Source: Bacteroides uniformis
GTDB taxonomy: Bacteria; Bacteroidota; Bacteroidia; Bacteroidales; Bacteroidaceae
DNA length: 64,000 bases
NCBI RefSeq assembly: GCF_025147485.1
Contig: NZ_CP102263.1
Location: 3,175,501-3,239,500, forward strand
Reading direction: 5' to 3'
The notes under the pieces were generated by a model, which worked only from the letters and a program-made list of their open reading frames with translations, did no database searches and was not told the DNA's origin. Of this stretch, positions 1-8,875 are shown piece after piece. Each line of letters starts with the position of its first letter. Within the stretch, counting starts at the first letter, position 1. Both the position numbers and the translations under genes were made by a program.

Positions 1-1232
1 TTCACCGCGTTCAGTTCCTCCGATTCAGGCACAAACACCCCCTTCATACCTTTTGTATCATATACATCCAGATTGATGGGCGTCACACTCTCCCCGTAAC
101 TGACCGAACTCACCTTTATCTCCATCCGTTCACCGTTGACTTTTGCTGTACCGGTAACCATTGTTCCCGATGGCACATACTGTTCTCCCGCCATCATCGG
201 CTCCAACAACCGGAGTTGCACTTCCTTCCCGTCCGTCAGCGTGACGGTCTGGTACACACAGGCACGGATAGTATTCTTCGCAAGACCCTCCACCTCCGTT
301 TGTACCGTATTGAATCCCAGATTACGAGGCTTACTGTACACCCTCACAAAATCCGCATCACTCATCGGCGGAGCCAGTAGCGACACCACTCTCTCCTTTA
401 CCTGTCCCACCGGCACAGTGACAGTTCGGGCATTTCCCGTGCCCTTGTTCCCGGCGGTGGCAACCTCTGCCTTTTCCGGTTGCCCGTTACCGTTCTGTCC
501 CGGCATATACTTTGCCGCCAGTTGGTACGACTTCTCCATCAGTTCCAGTTGTTCATCCGCAGCCGTTTTTCTCTGCTGTTCTTCCTCCTTCATCCGTTCC
601 AGTTCCTGAATCCGCCATTCCAGTTCCAACTGCTTCTGGTCATCTTCCGGCTCCTTCTGTTCCTGGTAGAAAGTACCCAACTGCTTGTTTATATCCTTAT
701 AAGCAACCGCCGAAGAACGGATCGGCGAATTACCCGTGCGTAGTGCAGGTTCCGGCGGCAGTTCTTCCATTGAATCCCCGATAGGGGCTTCCTCCGTCTG
801 CCCGATGGCAATCTCAAAGTCCTGCAAAGTCCCCATTTTCGACTTCTGCTGTTTCTCGAAGGCATCCCGCTCGTATGCTTCCTTCTTGTCATCCAGCAAT
901 CCCTTTTCTTTGGGGAGCGGCACGTCGATATTGAATCCCTGCTGCTCTTCCTTTTCCTCTCCACCCGAAGAAGGAGCGAAAATCAGCCACATGGCACCCG
1001 CGAACACGAGAAACATCAGCGGATACACCAGCATCTTCTTTCTCCGTTGGGCTTCCGCCGGTGTCAACTCCTTGCGTTCCTTCTCTTTCGGCTTCTCCTT
1101 TTTCTCTGCCGGTTGTCGGGCTGCATCCTCTCCGGCAGTTTCCCGGACTTCCTCCGTCACCGTTTCCTCTTCTATCTGTACGATACCTTCCTCCAGTACC
1201 GTACCTTCCTCATTGATATGATTATCTTCCAT
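1..1232 (-). CDS. traM: Conjugative transposon protein TraM (3' end beyond window)
   Basis: An open minus-strand frame runs from an ATG at 1232 to the window edge, so about 410 residues are visible and the C-terminus is missing. The N-terminus is very acidic, followed by a Lys/Glu-rich linker and one membrane segment at about residues 67-86. A Glu/Gln-rich stretch likely to form a coiled coil follows, then a beta-rich region that would lie in the periplasm. This layout is that of Bacteroides TraM, an inner-membrane mating-pore component with a VirB10-like topology (the analogy is inference). It lies just downstream of traL. The start follows traL by 5 bases. Family assignment is firm; its place in the pore is inferred. 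Confidence 0.88.
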   Translation of the reverse strand, partial: MEDNHINEEGTVLEEGIVQIEEETVTEEVRETAGEDAARQPAEKKEKPKEKERKELTPAEAQRRKKMLVYPLMFLVFAGAMWLIFAPSSGGEEKEEQQGFNIDVPLPKEKGLLDDKKEAYERDAFEKQQKSKMGTLQDFEIAIGQTEEAPIGDSMEELPPEPALRTGNSPIRSSAVAYKDINKQLGTFYQEQKEPEDDQKQLELEWRIQELERMKEEEQQRKTAADEQLELMEKSYQLAAKYMPGQNGNGQPEKAEVATAGNKGTGNARTVTVPVGQVKERVVSLLAPPMSDADFVRVYSKPRNLGFNTVQTEVEGLAKNTIRACVYQTVTLTDGKEVQLRLLEPMMAGEQYVPSGTMVTGTAKVNGERMEIKVSSVSYGESVTPINLDVYDTKGMKGVFVPESEELNAV

Positions 1233-1237
1233 TTTTT

Positions 1238-1528
1238 TTACTTTATCATATTATTACTCCCTGAACTCTCCCGAACGGGATAAGGGACACTATCCGCCTG
1301 CTGATGCAGTTTCATTTGTTCGATATGCTCGATCTGCAACCGTTCGCCTTCCTCTTTTCCCATCCGGTAAATACCCGAAACCGTGAAATAGATAGACAAC
1401 GCACTGAATCCTAACAACATCGTGAGCGTGACTGCCAACTGCTTTCCCGGCGTCAGCCTTCCGCACATACGGCGCAGACCATCATCCATCCGGTCTTGCC
1501 ATTCATTGATTTTCTTCCGTATCATCAT
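1238..1528 (-). CDS. traL: Conjugative transposon protein TraL (DUF3989)
   Basis: A 96-residue protein with a short basic cytoplasmic N-terminus, one hydrophobic segment at about residues 31-54 and a charged C-terminal tail rich in Glu and Gln. Size, position between traK and traM, and the INEWQDRMDDGLRRMCGRL N-terminal pattern fit the DUF3989/TraL family of Bacteroides conjugative transposons. The start could be the first or second Met (1528 or 1525). It follows traK by two bases, so the two are surely co-transcribed. Its exact role in the mating pore is not known; it is a bitopic inner-membrane protein. Confidence 0.85.
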   Translation of the reverse strand: MMIRKKINEWQDRMDDGLRRMCGRLTPGKQLAVTLTMLLGFSALSIYFTVSGIYRMGKEEGERLQIEHIEQMKLHQQADSVPYPVRESSGSNNMIK

Positions 1529-1530
1529 GC

Positions 1531-2154
1531 CTATCTTTCCAGTACCCGTACATCCTTGTTTTCCAGAATCTCGAACCGCTCCATCGTGAACCCGTGCGGG
1601 TTATTGTCCGACCGTACCGAATTGATTAATCCGCACCGGGTAACAAGGCTTCGTTCCGTCACATTACTTGCACGGATAATCATCTGCCGCGCGTACATCG
1701 TCACCTGATAAGGATAGCGGTCAAAGTCGCACGCCATGCTGTCCACCTGCAAAGTCTGGTTGATATTCGCCGAGATAATCCGGTTATAATATCCCTTCTC
1801 GCTCCAATCCTTGTAGTACCTGAAAGCACTCTCATCGCAGAGGAACAGCGCCCTTCTGATATTTCCCTCTATCGCATCCTTGTCCGGCGAAAGCGTGAAG
1901 AACAACTCATGAAACCGCTTCACGTGCTCTTTCGCCTCCACCGGTCTGTTTTGCGAAAGGTCTTGTGACAGAGCCAGCATCAGCGACTTACCGTTATCCA
2001 ATACATAAATCTTCTCCCTCTGCTTTTGCGCAAAGCTGTACGAACTCCAGATGCTGTACCCCGCCACCAGCGTACACAGCACGAGGAATACCAAAGCAAT
2101 CATCCGGATTTGCCGGAAACTGCTCTCTATATTCTTTAAACTCTTAAATTCCAT
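1531..2154 (-). CDS. traK: Conjugative transposon protein TraK
   Basis: The protein has 207 residues: a short cytoplasmic N-terminus beginning MEFKSLKNIESSF, a membrane helix at about residues 17-37, and a periplasmic domain of about 165 residues. This topology (short tail, one helix, periplasmic domain) resembles VirB8 proteins of type IV secretion, but that link is inference. Length and place between traJ and traL match Bacteroides TraK, which is usually 200-210 residues. It is part of the same minus-strand operon, with a 29-base gap after traJ. Confidence 0.9.
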   Translation of the reverse strand: MEFKSLKNIESSFRQIRMIALVFLVLCTLVAGYSIWSSYSFAQKQREKIYVLDNGKSLMLALSQDLSQNRPVEAKEHVKRFHELFFTLSPDKDAIEGNIRRALFLCDESAFRYYKDWSEKGYYNRIISANINQTLQVDSMACDFDRYPYQVTMYARQMIIRASNVTERSLVTRCGLINSVRSDNNPHGFTMERFEILENKDVRVLER

Positions 2155-2183
2155 CTTAATAAGATTATTTGATTTTCAACTGA

Positions 2184-3185
2184 TTATTTACCTCTTAACT
2201 TTCCCGAAACATGACCGACGGCAGCTCCCGTCACTGCCGCAGCCCCTTTGCCGCCTTTCAGTCCCCACGAATTGACCTGCTTCCCGTAACTTCCCGCACC
2301 ACCGTTCTGAATGATCCATCCCGATACGGTCGGAATCGTGAAATACCCGATAATCCCTATCAACATGAATATTATGTAAGCCGCATTCGAAGCATCCGGT
2401 ATAAAATTCGGGTCTTCCAGTGCCACAATATCCTTTTCCAGCATCAATACCTGAATACGGGCAAGCACCGCACTGAACAAGTCCGAAACCGGCAGCCACA
2501 AATAAATCCCGATATACCGGGTGAGCCATTGCGTCAGCGTCGCCTGAAATCCGTCATAGACGGAAAGAGCGAAGGCGAGCGGCCCCAAAATGCTCAACAC
2601 GATTAAGAAAAATGTCCGTATCGTGTCCAGTATCAGCGAAGCAGCCTGAAAGAGCAGCTCCATCACCCAGCGGAAAGCATCCCGGATATTCTTCTTCAGT
2701 TCATACCCCGTTCTTTTCATTTGCATCCCCATCATGATACCCAGCGATTCCGGCGACCATCCCAGCTCGTCGATCTTCTTGTCAAATTCAGCGTCCGAAA
2801 CGAGATACGCCGTTTCCGGATTCCTCACCATCGCCTCATATTCCAGTTTCTCCCGTTGCTGGCTGTACTTCTCTATATTGAGCGTCTGCCCTTGCAGGAT
2901 ATTGTTGCAGCCCTTGACCACCGGACTCAGCACCGTATTGATAGTCCCCAATACAAAAGTGGGAAAGAACATGATGCACAGCCCCACCGCAAACGGACGC
3001 AACAGTGGATATACATCCACCGGTTCCGCCCTCGCCAGAGCCTGCCATACTTTGGCAGCGATAAAGAACAAGGCACCCAGCCCGGCAACGCCCTTTGCCA
3101 CCCCAATCATATCACCGCAGAGCGGCAACATCTCCGCGTACAGATTCCGCAGAATCTGGTGCAAGTTTTCAAATTCAGCATCCAT
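2184..3185 (-). CDS. traJ: Conjugative transposon protein TraJ (polytopic membrane protein)
   Basis: The product is 333 residues with several hydrophobic segments (near residues 22-45, 65-85, 175-215 and 265-290) and a Gly-rich C-terminal tail ending in VSGKLRGK. This is the layout of Bacteroides TraJ, the multi-pass inner-membrane channel protein comparable in role to VirB6 (role by analogy). The N-terminus MDAEFENLHQILRNLYAEM is typical of the family. It starts 6 bases after traI stops. Confidence 0.9.
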   Translation of the reverse strand: MDAEFENLHQILRNLYAEMLPLCGDMIGVAKGVAGLGALFFIAAKVWQALARAEPVDVYPLLRPFAVGLCIMFFPTFVLGTINTVLSPVVKGCNNILQGQTLNIEKYSQQREKLEYEAMVRNPETAYLVSDAEFDKKIDELGWSPESLGIMMGMQMKRTGYELKKNIRDAFRWVMELLFQAASLILDTIRTFFLIVLSILGPLAFALSVYDGFQATLTQWLTRYIGIYLWLPVSDLFSAVLARIQVLMLEKDIVALEDPNFIPDASNAAYIIFMLIGIIGYFTIPTVSGWIIQNGGAGSYGKQVNSWGLKGGKGAAAVTGAAVGHVSGKLRGK

Positions 3186-3191
3186 GACCGT

Positions 3192-3821
3192 TTACCAATA
3201 TCTTTCGTTAGCACTTCCATACAAGGACAAAATCCTTTTGGTATCATTTTTCTCTTTCGCACGCAGGTAAGAAACCGAGATGTTCCGGTTCGTGTAGTAC
3301 GCCACCAGATTGCGGTAATCCTTCACATCCCTGTACACCCGGTCTATCACGTCCATGCGTTCCTTGTCGCTCATCGACAGCCCGTTTGCGTTGACTACCG
3401 TTTTCAGTTCCTCCAACAGTCCGCTGCTTTCTTCCAGCAACTTCGTATATCCGAAAGCGATGGCGTTCAGTTCCCCCGGTGTAAAATTCGGGTCGGATAG
3501 CATCTTCTGATAGTTCGTCACATACATTTCCGAAATATCCCCGACGAGCAATACCGTCTGTTGCACCTTCCGGGCATCCTTCACTAAATTGTGTACAGAT
3601 TTCAGTGCGTCGTAATATTTTTTTCCCTGTTCAAACACCTTTGCCGTTTCCTTGAAACCGTTCAGCGTATTGTTGGCAGTCGTCGAAGTCTGTATAATCT
3701 GCTTGGCAGAATTGATGATACCTTGCGCCAGATTTCCGGGATCGGTAACCACCCATTGCGCTTTCGCCTCATGGCAGAAGCACGCTGCACTGATGCAGAG
3801 CACAAATAAGATTCTTCTCAT
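3192..3821 (-). CDS. traI: Conjugative transposon protein TraI (DUF4141)
   Basis: A 209-residue secreted protein. It opens with a clear signal peptide (MRRILFVLCISAACFC, ending near AKAQ) and continues as a mostly helical chain with the QWVVTDPGNLAQGIINSAKQI motif family seen in DUF4141/TraI. These proteins hold the position of VirB5-like periplasmic pilus components in the operon, which is an analogy rather than a demonstrated role. It sits between the DUF3876 genes and traJ. Confidence 0.88.
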   Translation of the reverse strand: MRRILFVLCISAACFCHEAKAQWVVTDPGNLAQGIINSAKQIIQTSTTANNTLNGFKETAKVFEQGKKYYDALKSVHNLVKDARKVQQTVLLVGDISEMYVTNYQKMLSDPNFTPGELNAIAFGYTKLLEESSGLLEELKTVVNANGLSMSDKERMDVIDRVYRDVKDYRNLVAYYTNRNISVSYLRAKEKNDTKRILSLYGSANERYW

Positions 3822-3879
3822 AAATACATCTTTTTAATTGTTCGTAATTGGATTTTTTAGTGGTAACGGCAGAAGAGCA

Positions 3880-4152
3880 TCACAGCTCGTCCGCCCGGAC
3901 ATATTCCCCTTCCGTAGAGAGGTATAACAGATCCTTTTCCTCGTCATAGCCTAACAGTATTTCCCCAAACAGATCAACGGATAGTCCCCGCCCGGTTTGT
4001 TCTATTTTGTTTACTATCACCGTATCGGGATTATAGACTATGGCAAGGCAGAAATTCCTGCCGTCGTGGAACACCTGCACCGGTGGGGAGTGCAGGTTAC
4101 TTTTCCATGCGCCACAGATATTTCTGACCGGAAACCTACGGTTAGCTTTCAT
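3880..4152 (-). CDS. Small DUF3876 protein without signal peptide
   Basis: A 90-residue protein sharing CGAWKSN and STEGEYVR blocks with its neighbour just upstream (4159-4518), so the two are tandem paralogues. Unlike the neighbour it has no hydrophobic leader and is probably cytoplasmic, unless the true start is missed. DUF3876 proteins commonly sit between traG and traI in Bacteroides conjugative elements; function is unknown. The gap to the neighbour is six bases, within the tra operon. Confidence 0.7.
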   Translation of the reverse strand: MKANRRFPVRNICGAWKSNLHSPPVQVFHDGRNFCLAIVYNPDTVIVNKIEQTGRGLSVDLFGEILLGYDEEKDLLYLSTEGEYVRADEL

Positions 4153-4158
4153 GGCTTC

Positions 4159-4518
4159 CTACTGTTTCCGGACATACTCCCCATTGGTTGAAAAGGTCAA
4201 TATATCCCTTTCCTGATGGTAAGTCATATCAATATGAAACCCCGTGTCGATAAACATAGCCCCACCTTTCTGTTGGATCACATACGTTTCCGGCACCGTT
4301 CTTCCCGTCATTCCCCTTTTGGCAAAAAGGGTCAGCTTGTAGCACTTCCCGTCTTTGGCAATCCGTATATCCGGTTTCCCGATGGCACTTTTCCATTCCC
4401 CGCACAACCGGTTCATATCCGTTTGCGGTTCGGTGCAGGCTTCCGTCAGCAGGCACATGACCCCGGCGAGCAGCACCGACAATGTTCTCATCTGTTTCTC
4501 ATTAAATAGATACTTCAT
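4159..4518 (-). CDS. DUF3876 lipoprotein in tra operon
   Basis: A 119-residue protein. From the second Met (4491) it opens with a lipoprotein signal MRTLSVLLAGVMCLL ending in a T-E-A-C lipobox, so it should be exported and lipid-anchored. The mature part has LCGEWKS near its start and STNGEYVR at its end, the two hallmarks shared with the paralogue downstream. It starts one base after traG ends, so it is expressed with the conjugation genes. It may be a pore-associated lipoprotein, but no function is established. The first-Met start at 4518 would add nine residues. Confidence 0.75.
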   Translation of the reverse strand: MKYLFNEKQMRTLSVLLAGVMCLLTEACTEPQTDMNRLCGEWKSAIGKPDIRIAKDGKCYKLTLFAKRGMTGRTVPETYVIQQKGGAMFIDTGFHIDMTYHQERDILTFSTNGEYVRKQ

Positions 4519-4519
4519 T

Positions 4520-7024
4520 TCAATCCTGTTTTTTTTGTTTTTTACTTTCCGCCAGTTGCTTGATAGCCAGTTCGATATTCCCCCCTAATTTCTCCGCCAA
4601 CTGCATCACTTCCAGTTTCTCCGTTTCCTCCGTCGTATAAGTCAAATACTCCTGCATCGACACCTCCGTGGCATAGACCGCCGACTGCACGCCGCCCAGC
4701 CCGAACCACACCTCCTTATACTTCCTCGATGCCGCATTTGCCATATTGATAGAGAGGATTTGCGCCTTCTCCTTGTCCGTCAGCCCCAGCAACTCCTGAA
4801 TTTTCGAGAACTTGTTCATGTACTTGCGTTGGTCGAGCAGAATCTTGCAATCCGAGTTATTGATAATACTCTCCTTGACAATAGGCGAAGAAATAATATC
4901 GTCCACCTCTTGCGTTACCGTCACCGCCTCCCCGAAAAACTTTCGGACAGTCTTGTACAGATAGCGCATATATTCCGCCATCCCTTCCCGTGTCAGTGCC
5001 TTCCATGCCTCCTCGATGATTATCATCTTTCTTACCCCTTTCAACCGGCGTAACTTATTGATAAACATCTCCATAATAATGATAGTAGTCACCGGAAAAA
5101 GGATGGGATGATCCTTGATAGAATCGATTTCGAATACCACGAACCGCTTGTCCAGCAAGTCCAGCTGCTTGTCCGAGTTCAGCAGAAAATCATACTCGCC
5201 GCCCTTGTGGTAAGGTTCCAGTACATTCAGGAAATTGGTGATGTCGAACTCCTTGTCGCGTACCCCCTTCGCATCCAGTATCGCCCGGTAGTCCGTGTCC
5301 ACAAACTCGTAGAAAGTGTCGAAAGACGGCACAAGGCTGTCATCATACTTGATCCGGTCAATGAACAAGGCAACCGCATTGGACAGCGCTACCTCTTCCG
5401 AGCGCGACGCCGGTTCATTGTCCTTCTTCCAGAGCGTCAGGAGCAATGTCTTGATAGATTCCTTTTTCTCCACGTCAAACACCTTGTCCTGCGTAAAGAA
5501 GGGGTTGAAACTGATCGGGCTTTCCTCCGTATAGGTGAAATACACCCCGTCGTCCCCGTGCGTCTTTCTCCGTATCATCTCGCACAGCCCCGAATACGAA
5601 TTACCCGTATCCACCAGCACGATGTGCGCCCCCTGTTCCCAATACTGCCTCACTAAATGATTCATAAAGAATGACTTCCCACTACCCGAACCGCCCAGCA
5701 CGAATTTATTGCGGTTCGTAATGATCCCCGTCTTCATCGGCAAGTCCGAAATATCCACATGAATCGGCTTCCCGCTAATCCGGTCAGCCATCTTTATCCC
5801 GAACGCACTCGGCGAACTCTTGTAATTTGTTTCCTCGATAAAGAAACAGAGAGCCGGTTCGATGAATGTATAGAAACTTTCCTCCTCCGGAAAGTCCCCC
5901 GCATTTCCCGGCATCGCCGCCCAATACAGCGTAGCCGCGTCCACCGTGTTATGCCTTGGCTTACATTCCATCAGCGCCAACTGGCTGCCCACATCGTTGC
6001 GAATATTCTTCAGTTCCTCCGCATCATCCGACCACGCCATCACATTGCAGTGGCAGCGTACCGACGTCAGCGAATAACTGTGCGCCTCGTTCAGATAGAG
6101 GTCTATCCATTCCTTGTTAATCTGGTTCGACCGGCTGTAGCGGGAGAGCGACTGCATGTTTCGTGCCGTCTTCTCGAACTTCTTCAGGTTCTCGTTGCTG
6201 TCATCAATGAAAATATATTGGTTCACAATATGGTTGCACGACAACAGCAGCCCGATGGGAGCCGCAAAGCACAACCGGCAGTCCGAGCGGTCAGTCGATA
6301 ACTTCTCGTACCGCATATCCGTGCCCACCTTTCCCGGCACATCGTCCACGTCCGAGAGCGTATGCACGCACAGCTTCTTGTCGCCGATGCGCAGCCCGTC
6401 CGTTCCTAACTCCATATCTTCCAGTGTCGTCGTATCTTCCAGCGAGAGCGAGAAATATTTCTCGATCAGTCCCGCACCCTTGTCCGTACCTACGATTTCA
6501 TCCGTGCCCAACCGTACCAGCCGGACAAGTCCCGAATCGTTCACGATCTGTTCGAACTGTCCCACCGCTTCCAGAAAGCGCGTAGTCATCTCCTTGTTCA
6601 CCTCTTTCGGCACGATAAACCCGCGGCACAGCGATGAAAAATTACTTTGCATCCTTGCCCGTTCCTTCGTCGTTTTCGTCAGGAACAGATAACACCCGTG
6701 ATTGAGGAACGGACGTTCATTGAAGTGCATCTCGTAACAACGGGAGAGGAAACTAAGGCTATCCTTATCCGTTTTCGGCTGGTAATTCTCCTTGATAAAC
6801 CAGTCCTGCTTGTGTACCACCGAATAGTTCGGCAATACCTTGATTGCTTTCGCCCATGTGGAATGTATCGTTTCATATTCCGGTGTGGTGACCGTGAACA
6901 ACTCCGGCAGTTCCACCCGGAAGGCGACGGTAATATCCGCATCCTTGCTGATGATGCAGTCCCGTTCCACCGCAAGCAACGGGAATTTGCTTTCTATCGT
7001 GGCAGCTTTTAGTACATTTCTCAT
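4520..7024 (-). CDS. traG: Conjugation ATPase TraG (VirB4-like)
   Basis: This 834-residue protein is the hexameric motor ATPase of the mating apparatus. The N-terminal 350 residues are the DUF3875-type domain of Bacteroides TraG. The P-loop GGSGSGKS lies at about residues 444-451 and the Walker B segment MIIIEEAW at about 667-674, followed by a TQEVDD sensor-like block. Length is normal for the family. Its start overlaps the end of traF by four bases, so translation is probably coupled. As a VirB4 homologue it would act at the cytoplasmic face of the inner membrane to power pilus assembly and DNA export. Confidence 0.96.
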   Translation of the reverse strand: MRNVLKAATIESKFPLLAVERDCIISKDADITVAFRVELPELFTVTTPEYETIHSTWAKAIKVLPNYSVVHKQDWFIKENYQPKTDKDSLSFLSRCYEMHFNERPFLNHGCYLFLTKTTKERARMQSNFSSLCRGFIVPKEVNKEMTTRFLEAVGQFEQIVNDSGLVRLVRLGTDEIVGTDKGAGLIEKYFSLSLEDTTTLEDMELGTDGLRIGDKKLCVHTLSDVDDVPGKVGTDMRYEKLSTDRSDCRLCFAAPIGLLLSCNHIVNQYIFIDDSNENLKKFEKTARNMQSLSRYSRSNQINKEWIDLYLNEAHSYSLTSVRCHCNVMAWSDDAEELKNIRNDVGSQLALMECKPRHNTVDAATLYWAAMPGNAGDFPEEESFYTFIEPALCFFIEETNYKSSPSAFGIKMADRISGKPIHVDISDLPMKTGIITNRNKFVLGGSGSGKSFFMNHLVRQYWEQGAHIVLVDTGNSYSGLCEMIRRKTHGDDGVYFTYTEESPISFNPFFTQDKVFDVEKKESIKTLLLTLWKKDNEPASRSEEVALSNAVALFIDRIKYDDSLVPSFDTFYEFVDTDYRAILDAKGVRDKEFDITNFLNVLEPYHKGGEYDFLLNSDKQLDLLDKRFVVFEIDSIKDHPILFPVTTIIIMEMFINKLRRLKGVRKMIIIEEAWKALTREGMAEYMRYLYKTVRKFFGEAVTVTQEVDDIISSPIVKESIINNSDCKILLDQRKYMNKFSKIQELLGLTDKEKAQILSINMANAASRKYKEVWFGLGGVQSAVYATEVSMQEYLTYTTEETEKLEVMQLAEKLGGNIELAIKQLAESKKQKKQD

Positions 7025-7338
7025 TTTCTTCTCTTTTTGAATAATTTTCGGGGAGTGATCCTGTTAATCAGGAAGCGGGGATGCTGCCGGGACGAGAGCA
7101 GTTTCATCAGTCCGTGTTCGCCGTATTTCTCATTCAGCGCAAATGTAGCCCATACCAGTACCGAAGCCGTGACAACACCGAACCCGATGCAAATCCACTG
7201 GTTGATACCCACCATATACAGGATGATGAACACTACAAATACCGCGAGCAATCCGGCAGCGAACAGGAACAGATATTGCGCTTTCAGTCCTTTAAATTCA
7301 GCACTTTTCCCAATCCCCTTGTTTAGTTCAAATTCCAT
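7021..7338 (-). CDS. traF: Conjugative transposon protein TraF (DUF4133)
   Basis: A 105-residue inner-membrane protein with two adjacent hydrophobic helices (about residues 25-45 and 48-70) and a basic C-terminal tail ending KLFKKRRK. It matches the DUF4133/TraF family and has a VirB3-like topology (analogy). The stop overlaps the traG start by four bases. Confidence 0.9.
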   Translation of the reverse strand: MEFELNKGIGKSAEFKGLKAQYLFLFAAGLLAVFVVFIILYMVGINQWICIGFGVVTASVLVWATFALNEKYGEHGLMKLLSSRQHPRFLINRITPRKLFKKRRK

Positions 7339-7376
7339 TCTCTATTTTCATATATTGTACGCGTACATTATATAAA

Positions 7377-7679
7377 TTACAAGAAGAACGACCTCAAAAT
7401 AGTAGCCGCCACAATCAGGAAAATACAAGCTCCAAACCAACTTGCGGCAACTTTACTCGTGTCGGGATCGCCCGATGAAAATTTGTTATAGACTTTTACC
7501 CCGCCAATCAATCCGCAGACCGCTCCGATAGCGTACACTAACTTCGTCCCCGGGTCAAAATATCCCGTTATCAGGTTCGTTGCCTCCGTTATCCCTGCTT
7601 GTCCGTTACCCTGTGCATAAGTAGCGCCCACAGCCACAAACAGAGCGGCGGCAGCTAAAAGAAATTTCTTTGTATTCAT
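7377..7679 (-). CDS. traE: Conjugative transposon protein TraE (DUF4134)
   Basis: The protein has 100 residues from the ATG at 7679, chosen because it gives a clean signal peptide MNTKKFLLAAAALFVAVGA ending near YAQG; the frame is open further upstream but codes no membrane signal there. Two hydrophobic helices follow. This is the DUF4134/TraE family, which resembles VirB2-type pilin subunits in size and topology (inference). It sits upstream of traF, and its start is 61 bases downstream of the traD stop. Confidence 0.88.
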   Translation of the reverse strand: MNTKKFLLAAAALFVAVGATYAQGNGQAGITEATNLITGYFDPGTKLVYAIGAVCGLIGGVKVYNKFSSGDPDTSKVAASWFGACIFLIVAATILRSFFL

Positions 7680-7740
7680 AAACACTTGTTTTTTATGGAT
7701 GCAGGGCTGGATAACCCCGCATCCGGTTATTAATAATTGG

Positions 7741-8481
7741 TTACACAATGTCATATATATTGAAGTCTTCCGGAACCTCCCCGTCAGCCTCATTGCCGTT
7801 ATCATCCGTTCCGTCGGACTGTTCCTGCCGGTAGTTCTCCATGTGCAGGTTTATCAGTTCCGTCACCCTTTCCGCCCGTTGCGGGTGGCTGGCAACCAAC
7901 TGCTCGAACATGTCCGTATGTTGCAGTTCCGTCAGTGTCCTTCCGGCTTCCTGTTCCTCCTGTTCGCTCACCGTTTCCTTTGCCTTTCCCAGCACTTTCA
8001 CGGCGGCGCACATATCCTCAAAACTCACCCCCGAAGCCATTGCCCCCGGCTCGCTGCATCCTTGCAGTTCCTCGTCTTCCTCCTCATAATCCAGCGACAC
8101 ATCAATGTCCATCGGTTCATTGTCTGCCCCCTCCGGTAGTGCATCGTTGAATATCCCATCCAGTTCTTCGTCAGGCACTTGCAACGGGTGTTTTTCCGGT
8201 TCGGCGACAAAAGTATCATCTTTTTCAACTCCTTTTTCGCTTTCATTTTCCGTGGCTTTGAGTGGCTTCAAAGTGGCATCGAGTGGCACCGTTACCGGAA
8301 GTACAAAATGGCTTTTCCCCAGAATCCCGGCTACCGGCGCATCCTTTCGGGGCAATATCGCCGCAGCGTTTCGCGCCGCCTTCCGTCGCTTCCATTTCTC
8401 ATAGTGCAGATAGACCGCAGCCCATAGCACATACAGGATGGCAAGCCCGAACAGCAGTATAAGTTCCACATCCTTGCTCAT
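7741..8481 (-). CDS. traD: Conjugal transfer protein TraD-like
   Basis: A 246-residue protein with one N-terminal membrane helix (about residues 6-24) followed by a long acidic cytoplasmic region rich in Glu and Asp. The position between the DUF3408 gene and traE is that of traD in CTnDOT-type operons. I think it belongs to DUF4122 but am not certain of the number. The coding sequence includes a 39-bp iteron-like array (8252-8290) that produces a locally repetitive peptide around VPLDATLKPLKAT; this stretch may be an insertion of a regulatory site into the gene. The start overlaps the previous gene by four bases. Confidence 0.7.
   Translation of the reverse strand: MSKDVELILLFGLAILYVLWAAVYLHYEKWKRRKAARNAAAILPRKDAPVAGILGKSHFVLPVTVPLDATLKPLKATENESEKGVEKDDTFVAEPEKHPLQVPDEELDGIFNDALPEGADNEPMDIDVSLDYEEEDEELQGCSEPGAMASGVSFEDMCAAVKVLGKAKETVSEQEEQEAGRTLTELQHTDMFEQLVASHPQRAERVTELINLHMENYRQEQSDGTDDNGNEADGEVPEDFNIYDIV
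8252..8290 (+). repeat. 39-bp GTGGC iteron array, copy A
   Basis: Four GTGGC units with TGGC cores starting at 8253, 8263, 8274 and 8284, so the spacing is 10, 11 and 10 bp. The array lies inside traD, read on the opposite strand. The same spacing and near-identical units recur at 9936 and 29133. Periodicity close to one helical turn suggests a protein-binding array. Confidence 0.7.
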
Positions 8482-8873
8482 ATCAGATCCTCCCTCTTTT
8501 GCCGGTACAGTTCGTTAATCTCTTCCTTGTGCCTTTCCAGATGTTCCGCCAGTACCGTATCTATATAGCCGCCCACCGTTATATCCTTGTCCGCTATCAC
8601 ATGCACCAGTCGGGAGATGACCGCATGAATCTGCCCGCTGATATACACGCACTGCCGTGTTTTCAGCTCGTTCCGTTTCAGGAACTTTTCGCCGTACTCC
8701 GACAGTCCCCGTTTCTTTCCCTTTCCCGCTTCCCGGTTCTCCTTCGCCCGTTCCACCGCTTGCAGTGTTCCGCCCGTTTGTTGCGGTTCCGTCGTCTTGA
8801 ACGACGAGATGATGAAGTTCTCGTCAATCTCATCCAGATTGACGTCCTCTTTCAGTTTCTTCGCCATACGCAT
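8478..8873 (-). CDS. DUF3408 protein (TraB/TraC-like)
   Basis: A 131-residue soluble protein with a charged, disordered N-terminal half and a helical C-terminal domain containing YISGQIHAVISRLVHVI and VGGYIDTVLAEHLERH. That C-terminal pattern is DUF3408, which looks like a ribbon-helix-helix DNA-binding fold. It follows a ParA-type gene by two bases, the usual layout of ParA plus a small centromere-binding partner. It is therefore a candidate for the protein that binds the GTGGC arrays (inference). A second start at Met3 (8867) is possible. Confidence 0.78.
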   Translation of the reverse strand: MRMAKKLKEDVNLDEIDENFIISSFKTTEPQQTGGTLQAVERAKENREAGKGKKRGLSEYGEKFLKRNELKTRQCVYISGQIHAVISRLVHVIADKDITVGGYIDTVLAEHLERHKEEINELYRQKREDLI

Positions 8874-8875
8874 CC

